Below are positions 1 to 9,888 of a stretch of DNA of 64,000 nucleotides, piece by piece; within the stretch, counting starts at the first letter, position 1, and each line of letters starts with the position of its first letter. The stretch is from Macrothele yani. Lineage: Eukaryota; Arthropoda; Arachnida; Araneae; Macrothelidae. The stretch lies in the NCBI GenBank assembly GCA_039090855.1, contig CM077011.1, positions 39,389,501-39,453,500 on the forward strand. The letters run 5' to 3'. A model generated the notes under the pieces. The model worked only from the letters and a program-made list of their open reading frames with translations, was not told the DNA's origin and ran no database searches. Made by a program: the position numbers and the translations under genes.

Positions 1-487
1 ACGACTTGACCACGTTTTATGTTCGGCTTCGACAGGGTGTCAGTGTTGTTCGTGGTTGGACAACCTGGCTACGGGTTATGTTCGGCTTCGATCAGAGTGT
101 CAGTGTTGGTGATAGTTGGACGACCTTACCACGGCTTATGTTCAGCTTCGACAGGGTGTCAGTGTTGGTTGGACGACCTTACCACGACCTATGTTCGGAT
201 ACTATCAGAGTTTCAGTGTGGGTGGTAGTTGGACGACTTTACCACGGCTTATGTTCGGCTTCGATCAGAGTGTCGGTATTGGTGGTAGTTGGACGACCTT
301 ACCACGGCTTATGTTCGGCTTCGACAGGGTGTCAGTGTTGATGGTAATTGTACGCCCTGACCAAGGCTTATGTTCGGCTTCGATCAGAGTGTCAGTGTTG
401 GTGGTAGTTGGACGACCTTACTACGGCTTATGCTTGGTTTCTACCAGGATATCAGTGCTGGTGGTAGTTAGACTACCTGAGCACGGC
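1..487. repeat. Minisatellite, ~60 bp unit, about 8 copies
   Basis: Eight imperfect units of 53-60 bp start near 18, 77, 137, 190, 249, 309, 368 and 428. Each contains a core like TTATGTTCGGCTTCGA followed by a GTCAGTGTTG segment and GGACGACCTTACCACGG. The array is cut by the window start, so its full length is unknown. Two unit types alternate (CGACAGGG and CGATCAGAG after the core), which suggests amplification of a ~120 bp dimer. Open frames here only reflect the repeat; I do not call a gene. Confidence 0.9.
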
Positions 488-1978
488 TGCTGTCCCCGGC
501 ATTGAAACTCTGGGACCATTTCGCACTGTGCAAATGCTTTCCGTTTCCTCGCCTTTAAGTGCACAAAATTTCTCTTGCTACTACTCTCACGTTTAACTCC
601 GTTTTTCAATAATGCCATAGGTGGGTCCGAACAGCATGGGGATTTATCAGCTGCGTATCGTTTGGCCTAAGTTGAACTCCTTGTAAGACATACGTGCTGT
701 GCTTCCGTAATATTTGCAGATAGCCGGAAAGTTTTCCGTCGGATAACATAAAGCCGATATCAAAAAATTACCGAGGTCAAAAACGTATTCAGATTAAGGA
801 CGGGAAACAAAAGGAATAGAAATATCTTTATTCAGAAATTACCTACCTCTCAAAAATATATCCACCTTAATAAGATCAACAATTTTTGCCTATTTATTTT
901 CTGTGGTATTTTCATTTGTGCTGTGACCCGGTTTTTAATTCAACAAGAATAACCACATAGCATTGAACTGCGAAGTATTCGGTGACTAACGAAGGAAATA
1001 TAAGAGGAATTTTCTCGTATTTTGAGAAGGACAAAATGTATTCTGCCATTAATTTATCCGTTGACTCGTGCACCTGTCGTGTAACACTATCCCTCCTCTT
1101 CTAGTGGTCTGAATCGAAAAATTCATCCCCATTTTCCAGCTATTATTTAGAGAAGAACTTGGCAAGACATCATTAGTTGTTCTACCTATACAATGATACG
1201 ATAAATTAGATTCTAAAAATCAAAGTTAAAAAAAAAATCCTTCTGTGTTAGATGGAGAAAACTATAGCCATGTGATCAGTGCCGCTCTTGGTCTTTCCGT
1301 ACGTGCTTTTTCATACAGATGCAATATCTCCTTCATTAAAAGTCAGGAGAGAACATCCCTTTTCTATCGGATGGAGCAAGGATTCTCAACCCGTGGGTCG
1401 CGAAAAGGTTTCAAATTGGTTGCCGTTCCACTATATCCATGATTATTAACATAATGTAATATTTTATCAAGTGTGAGTAAATATTTTTAAGTAAATAAAA
1501 GATGAAAATAAAACAAACAGAAATATCTGTTCATAACTCAATTCGTTTATATTTCTAAGCGGCAGTAGATTCAATCTGCCATGCAGAGAATTGAGTGGAG
1601 TATCTTCTTGCAGTGGATTTGGGTGCTCTTCCAGCTATTAAATCCCAATTCACATCGTATTCCTAATAAAACATTTGGTTCTCAGGTTCTCTGACTTCCT
1701 CTGCTATTTCCCGAATTTCAAGAGCTACAGTAGAAGAGAACTAAATTTGAATATGAAAGATGGTTAAAAACTTTCATTTTAATTATCAAACAATATACAG
1801 TAAAATTTCTGAATAGCGGACATCCTGGGTCTTCAACATACGTCCGCCTTTCGGGAGGTCGACATCTGACCCCACATGATTCACAATACAAAACATTAAT
1901 GTTAAATGGTGTATGTACAACACATAGGTAATTAAAATAATGTGTTTCAAAAAATGTCTTATTTCTTTGCTACGTCAA
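488..1978. other. AT-rich spacer without a recognised gene
   Basis: No open frame here resembles a protein family I know, and no RNA gene, TSD pair or tandem array was seen. Short open frames are scattered and uninformative. Confidence 0.6.
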
Positions 1979-2354
1979 ACAGAAGTCATCGCTCTTTCCA
2001 CGTTTATAAGTGAGTCACCGAAATATTCTCATTGGACGCCACCGGGAAACGAACCCAGGGTCTTCCAGTTACGCGCCGGGCATGCTTCCACTGCACCACA
2101 ACGGCCGCGAATTCCTCCAGACTCACATACGACTAACTGCCAAGCCACATGGCAGGTTGCTTCTTGGAGCCCCGCACAATGCTGGGGATTCACCAAAAAT
2201 GGTAAGCAGCAACTGAACAAGTAACTACAAGGCGAATGAATAATTAATACGAACATTTGACGTGGTCCAGGAACATGAGAATATTTCGGTGACTCACTTA
2301 TAAACGTTGGAAAGAGCAATGACTTCTGTTTGATGTTCCTGGTCCACGTCAAAT
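1979..2354. mobile_element. Fold-back repeat with a tRNA-like core
   Basis: A ~54 bp inverted repeat lies at 1979-2032 and 2275-2329 (one indel). Between them, 2037-2105 read on the minus strand looks like a tRNA head: an A-box-like TGGTGCAGTGGAAGCATGC, then a B-box-like GGGTTCGTTTCCC, with GGC-type ends. A second, perfect 22 bp inverted repeat (2255-2276 and 2333-2354, core GACGTGGTCCAGGAACAT) brackets the right arm. This is best read as a non-autonomous tRNA-related element copied head to head. The stretch TCATCGCTCTTTCCACGTT is shared with the tRNA-Thr-headed repeat at 31.5-32 kb, although the tRNA part differs. Confidence 0.65.
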
Positions 2355-3059
2355 ATAAGCAGAAACTGAATGTCAAATGTCCGGATAAATTTCTTTGTTT
2401 TTGTTTCACAATGAGAAAGAATACATTTTAAAATACAGTGCATACAATATACATATTTCTATGCATGTTTAAACATACGTACATAGCAATAAAGTATGTC
2501 ACACCATGAATTGTAAAACGCACATGCTTACAGCTCATTATATAATTTAATTAATCAGCAATTTTTGGCTGCAAAAATCTGATAAAATCGTTTTTTTGAA
2601 AATTCGTAGCATCTTTTTCGAAATGTATGTTTAAAATGTTCCTAGAGCGCCGATTTCCTGTTTCCTATTTGTTTACAGAAAAACTTCTGTAACTCTTCAT
2701 AACAAAATTTCTAGGACCTTAAAAAAACTCATATCTCTTCTACAACTGCATCAGATAATTTATTAATCAATTCCTTTCCTTCCGATATTTTCAAAGCAAC
2801 AAACTGGAGCACAGTGTTCATGGCCTCTCTGATATACACATCGCCATCGACTGAAATGAAATCTTCTGCATTTCCTTTCCTGTTTAGACAGCTACTTAGT
2901 TCGAAAAAGGCTTTTTTTAGACAGATGCGTAGATCGTTCAAAAAGACACAACAAATTGACAGTATTTCATGAAACGAATACCCCAGGCATTTCAACTCCC
3001 GCGCAGGAAAAATACATTCTTAGAGAAGGTGTTGACATGGCCCAATAGATGGCGTGGTG
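2355..3059. other. AT-rich spacer with one unrecognised open frame
   Basis: The only open frame of note is 2729-2995 on the minus strand (88 codons, starting MKCLGYSFHEILS). I recognise no family in it and see no splice or promoter context. It could be an exon fragment or chance. Nothing else is seen. Confidence 0.35.
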
Positions 3060-3919
3060 TGCTTAAAGGAACAGTAAACTTTAAACAAGTTAGTAAAATC
3101 ATGAAATGCATTGATTATGATGCGCGTTCTAACATACCAGACATTATTACTCAAGTTATGTGGATGATGGCTGTGGAATAAATCTCGCTCCTGTGTCCTG
3201 ACCTTTGACCCCATTTCGATGATATTTAAAAGAACCGGTTCACTATACCTCCGAAACAACATGATAAAGTTTTGCTGCAATAGAAGCTGTTTTACGCAAG
3301 TTATGAGAATAATGGCTGTGGAATAAATCTGGCTTTTGTGCAATGACCATTGACCCCATTTCGTTGATATTCAACAGAACCGGTTCACCATACTTCCGGA
3401 ACAACATGATAAAGTTTTGTCGCAATCCAAGCATTTTAGGTAAGTTATGATGCACAAGGGCAATGGAATGGATTTTTGACCCCATTTTGCCCATTTTCAA
3501 TAGGGTTCGTCCCCAGTACTAAAATTTCATCGAAATCGAACCATTTTTACGCAAGTTATGACTCATAAGGGCAATGGAATTTAGCCCGCTCTTATGCCCT
3601 GCCTGGCCTTTGACCCCATTTCGCCTATTTTCAAAAGGGTTCGTGCCCAGGTGGTTCCCTACGACATACTAAAATTTCATCGAAATCGAACCATATTTAC
3701 GCAAGTTATGACGCATAAAGGCAATGGAAAGGATCCTGCTTCTATGTCCTGACCTTTGACCCAATTTCACCCATTTTCAATAGGGATCTTTCCCAGGTGG
3801 TTCCCTACCACATACTAAAATTTCGTCGAAATCGAACCATTTTCACGTGAGTTATCGTGCGGACGGACGGACGGACAAAGTTGGAGCATATACGCTTCTT
3901 CAACCTACGGTTGGAAAGC
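3060..3919. repeat. Dispersed repeat R3, copy 1, with internal subrepeats
   Basis: About 860 bp closely related to 19000-19745. It contains five or six degenerate ~130-155 bp subunits. Each carries CGCAAGTTATGA-like, CCTGACCTTTGACCCC and AAAATTTCATCGAAATCGAA segments. The right end has GGACGGACGGACGGAC and then CTTCTTCAACCTACGGTTGG. The homology to copy 2 begins near AGTAAAATCATGAAATGC. No coding capacity is seen. It looks like a non-autonomous element that grew by internal tandem duplication. Confidence 0.75.
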
Positions 3920-4078
3920 GTAAAGATACGATCCTCGAAAATACGAATTTTTGCTGTCATGTTATGCTAGTGACAGAGTGATGCTCAGAGAGACGAAATT
4001 TGTTTCCCTACGGCCATTGGGAGCTGAGTAAACAGCTGACAAAGTTTCTGGTGATGACGTCACACTAGACAAGCGCAG

Positions 4079-4789
4079 TTGCACGTGTCCTGTTCATTAG
4101 TCATCAAACTTTCTGCTGCAATTTACTCAACTGGAATTAATTTTAAGCAGTTTACGGATTTCGCTGAAACCCTTGGTTTACGAGCACTCATCAACTACTT
4201 TTTACAAAGTGGTGAAATTTTTAATTGGGCCAATAATCAAATTTACGTGGCACAATATGAAAAAACAAATTACTGATGATTTAAAATTATGCGATTCTGA
4301 AATTTGGGTGAGCGAAGATGGACAGTTTGATTCGCCAGGTTTTTGCGCCAAATCCGTTACGTATTCCATTATGGATATTCGCGAGGAAAATATGGTAGAT
4401 TTTATTGTCGTCCAAAAAGGTGTTTTTGACGGGGACTTAGGAAATATTGCGTGCGATATGTTACTCTCAGGCCTCTATGAAGAAATAAAGATATCAGTTT
4501 TTTTCATCAGATAGACATCGAAGAATTCCTTTCGTGCCCTCATGAAGAAAAAATATCCCAAATTGGTCATCACATGGCCAAAAGTTTGACTAAAAATCTA
4601 AAGCTTCTGAAAAGAAAGGCTCCTTTACTAGAAGCATGGTGGTCCAGTATAACCAACCATTTAAGGTGGTCAGCTCAAACGTGTAATGGAGATGCTGAAC
4701 TGCTGCTAGAAACATTTCTATCTCTGACTAACCTGTCATACAGAATAACAATTGAAATAAGAGTTCAGATAAACTGCCTTTTTATCTAA
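4079..4789 (+). pseudogene. Kolobok-like DNA transposase, broken
   Basis: Three open pieces in different frames make up one decayed transposase: 4079-4276, 4173-4514 and 4574-4789. The middle piece has the pattern DGQFDSPGFCAKSVTYSIMD followed by a hydrophobic DFIVVQKG stretch. The last piece has MAKSL, then WWSSITNHLRWSAQTC. From memory, this D-G-x-x-DSPG-x-x-AK-x-x-TY-x-x-MD block and the later NHLWW-type block are typical of THAP-associated Kolobok-superfamily transposases (DDE catalysis, cut and paste). No THAP domain is seen upstream. At least two frameshifts (near 4180-4270 and 4515-4570) and a stop at 4513 make it non-functional. It lies next to R3 but shares no sequence with it. Confidence 0.6.
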
Positions 4790-5134
4790 CTGTTATTTCT
4801 AGTTCATGTTTTTCTTTCTGTTTTCCATATCATGTTCAACTATTGCGGTATTTTTATCTATCAACATCTCGTGGAGTCCATGCCACGAAGAATCGACGCA
4901 GTATTAAGGACAAAAGGTGGCCCAACGAAGTACTGAGTGGGTGGTCATAATAAAGTGGCCACTCAGTACATAGGAAGTAGTAAAACTATACTAGTAATCC
5001 GATTTATTGGCGTAAGAATATTAGTACATAAATAAGCGTTTCCAAGCTTTCGCACATCAATCAGATTACTTTTTCCAGTTTCTGTCTAACTTCCTTGAAA
5101 AAGCCATCCGGTTGATGTGCGAAAGCTTGGAAAC
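4790..5134. repeat. Spacer with a perfect 23 bp inverted repeat
   Basis: Arms at 5038-5060 and 5112-5134 are exact reverse complements (core TCCAAGCTTTCGCACATCAA), separated by 51 bp. A weaker palindrome (GTACTGAGTGG and CCACTCAGTAC) lies at about 4929-4970. They directly abut Tc1 copy A. They may be termini of a lost transposon or a MITE. Confidence 0.6.
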
Positions 5135-5141
5135 ATTTATA

Positions 5142-6371
5142 CACTATATTGATAAAAGTCACCGGACACCTAGAAGAGAAACACAACAAAGCATTTATTT
5201 AAATACATTAGTACGGTCACGGTCCATCTTTGGCCTTAATGCATGCACCGACTCTTCGACCTTTTGACCAGGTTTTGGAACACAGCGATAGGTATGCTCT
5301 TCCATTCAGTACATAATGCTGCTGCTAAATGTTGTTTAGTAGTAGGCCTTGGTTCCAAACTTCTCATGTGGCGCTCTGGTTCATCCCATAGGTGGTTTAT
5401 GGGATTAAGATCATGGCTCTGTGCTGGCCAGTACACACACGATACGAAATTATCGTCAAACCACGCCGTAACTGCCCTGGCTTTATGGCTCGGTGCATTA
5501 TCCTGCTGGTACTAACAAGGCTCGGTTCCATAGTATTGCCTCAGTGTTGGTAGGGAATAATTGTCAAGAATATCGAGGTAGATATGCTGGTTAACAGGTT
5601 TTTCCACGATAACCACTGAGCCGGGATCATACCACGAAAAACATCCCCACACAAGTACACTGCCAGCTACAAACTTCATCGTAGGAACAGTACACTGTGG
5701 TAAATAGCGTTACCCGGATGTCGTCATGCCCACACACAGCCATCAGATTGATCATGTATTTGGATTCATCAGTCCATAGGACTAATTTCCATTGATCTAC
5801 GGACCACAGTAAATGTTCTTTACACCATGCTAAACAACGAGTAGCATTCCGAGTGGCGTTGAAAGGCTTTTATGAGCAGCCGCACTACCACGGTAACCCA
5901 TGAAATGAAGTTCTGTGTGAATGGTACGTGTACATACCAAGATTCCAGCGTTTTTACTCACCTGTACACTCAGGTCTTGTACAGTACTCCGTCGATTAGC
6001 TGTAACGACTCTCCTGAGGCTTCGACGTCTTCCATCACTGATTTTCTTTGGTCTGCTCGTACGTTTTGGTGCTTCAGACACGCCATGTGTCTTCCACTTC
6101 TACAGTATATCCAAAACAATTGACTTGGGTATGTTTAAACGCCTCTCGGTTTCTCTTGTGGACAACTCACTAATATAACACCCAACAGTCTTTCCTTTCT
6201 CAAAGTCAGTTTTCTCCCGCCGCGACATTTTCACTCAACCTCACAGAGCGATATGATCGTCGGCATGCTTGTTTTTATAGCGTTTGCAGCTGTACCGCGC
6301 ATCTTAACAACGCAGCGGTTCCGTTCCTTTTGCTTTTGCAGGGGTGACCGATGACTTTTGTCATTGTAGTG
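5142..6371 (-). mobile_element. Tc1-like transposon copy A, complete but dead
   Basis: The element is bounded by TA dinucleotides (5140-5141 and 6372-6373). Its imperfect terminal inverted repeats are of the type CACTATATTGATAAAAGTC with CACCGGACACC. At 1230 bp it has the usual Tc1 length. It belongs to the same family as copies B (20757-22238) and C (33053-34258). The transposase runs on the minus strand inside it. Confidence 0.88.
5236..6228 (-). pseudogene. Tc1-like transposase of copy A, broken
   Basis: The likely start is the ATG at 6226-6228 (reading MSRREKTDFEKGK), matching the start in copies B and C. The N-terminal helix-turn-helix half is readable at 5830-6081 (includes TSRPKKISDGRRRSLRR). 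The C-terminal DDE half is readable at 5236-5436 (WPAQSHDLNPINHLWDEPE, with the final acidic residue region present). The middle part is interrupted: a TAG replaces a codon just before the QQDNAPSH block near 5505, and there are frameshifts. The catalytic Asp of QQDN is still encoded. Product: a cut-and-paste transposase that would bind the TIRs; this copy cannot make it. Confidence 0.85.
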
Positions 6372-6373
6372 TA

Positions 6374-7706
6374 TATTCCTACGCCAATAAATCAAATTAC
6401 TAGTATAGTTTTTCTGCGCTTATATCTTTCCTCTTTTTGGACTTTCTTCCATCTTTTAAATGGCGTCAGAAATATACTCTCCTCTTTTGTTGAACTCCCA
6501 CTGAATATTACGATCGCATGTAAAATTACAACTGCCGCTGCAGTGTGGAAAAAACGAAAAACAAAAACAAAAAACACCTACCTTGTGCGGTTTCAATTTC
6601 TACGAACTGAACATAAAGCATGTTAATCTTATCGAAAATAAGAGACAGGTATCCCTTAAGCAATTTCCACTCCGTAGTTGTGATTTATTTAACATGCAAA
6701 AATTCGATTTATTACAACAGGCGCGCCCGTCTGAAGAAACATATCTCTACATCTATTGGGCAGATTTGAAAAAAAAAGTTCTTTTGCTTTGAATAACTTG
6801 AATTATGAGAACGATGATATGTACCTTTTCTTCTTTCGTTGCTTGTAGGCACTTAAACATATATACTATAATCCCATGTCACTCCTAAAACCTTTGACTC
6901 AAAAACTTACTTTTTATGGAATTACACCATTCACCTATACATTATATTTCAAATGATGCGCAGTTTTCTTGTTAGAACGAATAGATATATTCCATTTCCC
7001 TTGCTATTTCTCCATCCAAAAGTCCAATTTACGAAATTCCCTATCTTTTCTATCAGATGGTTTCGAACGTGGAGAATATTTCTTACACATTTTCAACTAT
7101 TTCATGAAATACCTCTAAAGGCCGCAATTATTTATTTTTATTTGCAACAGTGTCTCGGCTGCCAGAAAAAAAAAATATAATTGTTTTCCTTTTTTTCCCA
7201 CCCGATGTTATGTATTGTAGTGAATATTTTAAGCGCATTTGTAATTCAAAAGAGGCACAGTTTTTGGATACTGTGAGAAAGGAAAATAAATATGCATTCT
7301 GTTTATGCTGATTCTCTGAGTTTCTAATAGTGCGGTTGGTAAAGTTGATTTTGTTTTGCTGTTTTCAAAAGCGCTACTCTATCCGTAGGGAGTAGAAAGG
7401 TATACTTATTTTTCTAAAATGCCGATTGAAGAGTTGTTTTTGCATCTAAGCCGAATTTTCATGCACATTGTTAATTTCCAGTGAAGCACAGTCTTTTCAA
7501 TAGGAATTATGGTCTTTTTGCTCTTTATTGCTGCTATAGATATAGCTGCATTATCTCCTAAACTGCACATAGTGAAAACATATTGTTTTAAGCGACCACA
7601 TATCATTTCCGAAAAGTCGATTGAAATTTTATCTTTTTTCCACTGGATTGCAGTTTCTGTCCCGAACAAAGTATGTGCTATCATAAAAACTTAGTTATAA
7701 GATTTC
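6374..7706. other. AT-rich spacer, no gene seen
   Basis: Several 60-90 codon open frames occur on both strands, but they are AT-driven, lack family resemblance and overlap each other. No repeat ends, tRNA-like boxes or tandem units were seen. Confidence 0.55.
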
Positions 7707-8189
7707 ATGTTTGAATTTTTTTCAAATGGATCATGTTTGACTTTTTTTCTCATTACATCTGAGCCTGTCCCCTACTACAAGTATGAGCCAACTATGCTTC
7801 TAGAGAATAACACCCACAAGATGTACTGGGACAGATCGATCAGAAGTGATAAGACCATCCTCCACAATCGGCCCGATATCGTCCTGGTCGACAAAGAGAA
7901 GAAGTCAACATATCACATTGACATAGCCGTGCCCAACATGCGCAACTTCCAGAAGACGCACGGAAAGAAGCGGTCAAAGAATAACGACCTACGATACGAA
8001 GTCAAGGATATGTGGCATATGGAGAACGTCACCACCATCCCCATAGTAATATCATTCACAGAATTTGTACCTAAGATTATCCACAGCTCTATACATACAC
8101 CAGAACTTCAACCCAACACCTACATAGAACTACTGAAGGCAGCTATCCTGAACACTTGTAGGATAGTAAGGAAGTTCCTGAACAACTGA
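7707..8189 (+). pseudogene. C-terminal end of R4/Dong-like retrotransposon ORF
   Basis: From about residue 30, the 160-codon frame reads YWDRSI, then HNRPDIVLVDKEKK, then HIDIAVPNMRN, then IPIVISFTEFVPK and LNTCRIVRKFL. The PD...D-I-A-V-P pattern followed by a Lys-rich segment resembles the PD-(D/E)xK restriction-like endonuclease at the C terminus of R4/Dong/NeSL-type non-LTR elements, which cuts the target DNA. The frame ends with a stop at 8187-8189, about 90 bp before a (TAA)n tract. This fits, because Dong-type elements are known to end in TAA repeats. The reverse transcriptase part is missing, as in a 5'-truncated copy. The first ~30 codons are probably flanking sequence. Family assignment is from motif memory. 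Confidence 0.6.
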
Positions 8190-8275
8190 AAGATATACCA
8201 CTTCCCAGACTTAGTATGTCGTACCCGTCCCAGAATGAAGAGAAGAAAAACCTCAGTAAGAGGTGGAATCTCTTA

Positions 8276-8303
8276 TAGTAATAATAATAATAATAATAAT
8301 AAA
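8276..8303. repeat. (TAA)n microsatellite, retrotransposon tail
   Basis: About nine TAA repeats follow the retrotransposon C terminus. They most likely form the 3' tail or the target microsatellite of the R4/Dong-like copy. Confidence 0.8.
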
Positions 8304-8726
8304 TCTGTTTTCTACATTCGATAAAACATTTGGAAGCAAAAATAGTCACTTTCTCTCACTAGCGGCTGCAAATATGTTACGATACTTAACTAACTGTGCA
8401 CAAAAAGTTTCTCATAGCTGAAGGAAGTTATCCAAGACATAAAGATTTCGAAATCGAACAGTTAAAAGAAGAGAAATAAAGGAAACCATGACATAACCTT
8501 ACACCCCTAAGCGATGCCTAACCATCAATTTCTGGCCCCCAGAACAAGACGAGCGGACCCTCATCACTTAATCTTGAAATTTCAGTCGCCCCCTCTCCTA
8601 CTATGAAAATATAATTTGTGCAACCAAACAAATGAAAGAAAATTATAACGCTTGTCTACTTTTAATTGTGGCTTTATGACAGCATAAAATCTAAGTAAAA
8701 ACATTAAGATCTTTTTTGCATAGTTA

Positions 8727-8767
8727 TACGGATCTAAGAATCTGGATACCAGATTCTTAGATCCGTA
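8727..8767. repeat. Perfect 19 bp hairpin with 3-nt loop
   Basis: TACGGATCTAAGAATCTGG, ATA, then the exact reverse complement. It lies in otherwise unremarkable AT-rich DNA. It could be a recent palindromic insertion, the end of a MITE or a small hairpin RNA; nothing decides between these. Confidence 0.85.
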
Positions 8768-8904
8768 ATACAATAGTTTCCCAGCACTTTCTTAACTTTT
8801 ATACATGCTTGTTAAAGTTTTTTTCTGGTACTAGTTCTGTATTTTTACCGGCTTCGTCCCTGATTATGATATATTTTATTATTATGCAATAAATAAAATT
8901 CAGT

Positions 8905-9197
8905 CACTCAGAATCATCATCATCATTGTCAAGAATTATCAATCCACTGCTGGATATAGTTCTCCCCAAGTTTCTTCCACAACTGTCTGCACGGTATCCA
9001 GATTCATGGAGGAGCCACACTCTTCATGTTATTCCGGCATGTCGTCGAATTTCATCCATCCATCGCCCATGGGGTTCGTCCATAATGTGGTCGGTTGTCC
9101 ATCGGTGGTCCGTTCTTCTGGCAACATGTCCAGCCCATTGCTCGATCTTGACAGACGTTGTGTTGGTGGCTCCTACATTTTATGCATTGTAGTGTGA
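8905..9197 (-). pseudogene. 3' end of an RTE-like non-LTR retrotransposon
   Basis: Read on the minus strand, the region gives QWAGHVARRTDHRWTTD, then a GRWMKFDD segment, then W-G-E-L-Y-P-AVD, and ends in an (ATG)n/(GAT)n-type tail at 8915-8925. The order 'AGHVAR-x-D-RW', 'RW-x-DD', 'W' and a repeat tail is what I know from the C-terminal end of RTE-like reverse transcriptase ORFs, which are very common in arthropod genomes. One stop is present before HEECGSS. Only the last ~90 codons remain, so it is a 5'-truncated copy. Confidence 0.6.
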
Positions 9198-9440
9198 TAC
9201 ATCTCTTCCCGCACTTACTTGTTGCGTGCCCCGCCTGTTTAAAGATATTGTGTACGTTTTGAGATACTCTTCTGGCGATATCGTTCTTGTATTTGTTCGT
9301 ATTCCTTAGTTTTCACATCGCTAGCACGTTTGTTTACGTTTGGAAGCTGCCAACATGGTGGTTTCCGGTTTATCCTTATAATCTCTGGGTGTGGCGGATG
9401 AATGTCACGTCGCACTTCCCTCGTCCATGGAAGTTGACGT

Positions 9441-9888
9441 GCCGTCCTGATGGCACACTGTTCTAAGAGATGGCCTCTGATAATTCGTCTGAACGAGGTC
9501 CGTGTTCGAATCCCGGTGAGGCATGGATGTTGTGTTGTCTTACTGCACTGGCTCTCTCCCTTGCCTGGAGCCAGTGGCCCTAAATTAGGGACGCCGCCCC
9601 GGTGGCGGAGTGGTCTAAGGCGCTGGCCTATGATCATTCTTCCGTAAGGGGTCCGGGTTCGAATCCCGGTCAGGCATGGATGTTCTGTTTGTCTTACGGC
9701 ACTGGCTCTCTCTCTTCCCTGGAACCAGTGACCCTAAATTAGGGACGGGCGACTGCTTATAGCCCATTGAGTTGCTCACGGTGGTCGTTAAACCTCCAAT
9801 CAAAAAAAAAAAATTAGGGACGGGTGACTGCTTATAGCCCGTTGAGTTGCTCGCGGGGGTCGTTAAACCTCCAATCAAAAAAACAAAA
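9441..9888 (+). mobile_element. SINE family A, outer copy, split by another SINE
   Basis: The tRNA-related head (9441-9515, B box GTTCGAATCCC), the body and the CCTCCAATC-A(n) tail match other A copies. It is flanked by a TSD AAGTTGACGT (9431-9440; right copy 9889-9897, one base shorter). It sits inside LINE ORF1, whose reading resumes across the TSD. The copy is split at 9592/9812 by an inner SINE. The head resembles tRNA-Leu (GGTGGC, AGTGGTCTAAGGCG). No protein is encoded; such elements move with LINE enzymes. Confidence 0.9.
9593..9811 (+). mobile_element. SINE family A, inner nested copy
   Basis: A full-length ~219 bp copy, from GCCGCCCCGGTGGCGGAG through a poly(A) tail, flanked by an 11 bp perfect TSD AAATTAGGGAC (9582-9592 and 9812-9822). 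It is inserted into the body of the outer SINE, in the same orientation. Its sequence is closer to the family consensus in this window than the outer copy, as expected for a younger insertion. Confidence 0.93.

Noticed and set aside
1..505. Open frames of 69-129 codons at the window start
   Set aside because: Overlapping frames over a minisatellite with almost no stops; repeat artefacts.
3020..3500. Minus-strand open frames of 85-107 codons in R3
   Set aside because: They read the same subrepeats in different frames and are broken in the second R3 copy.
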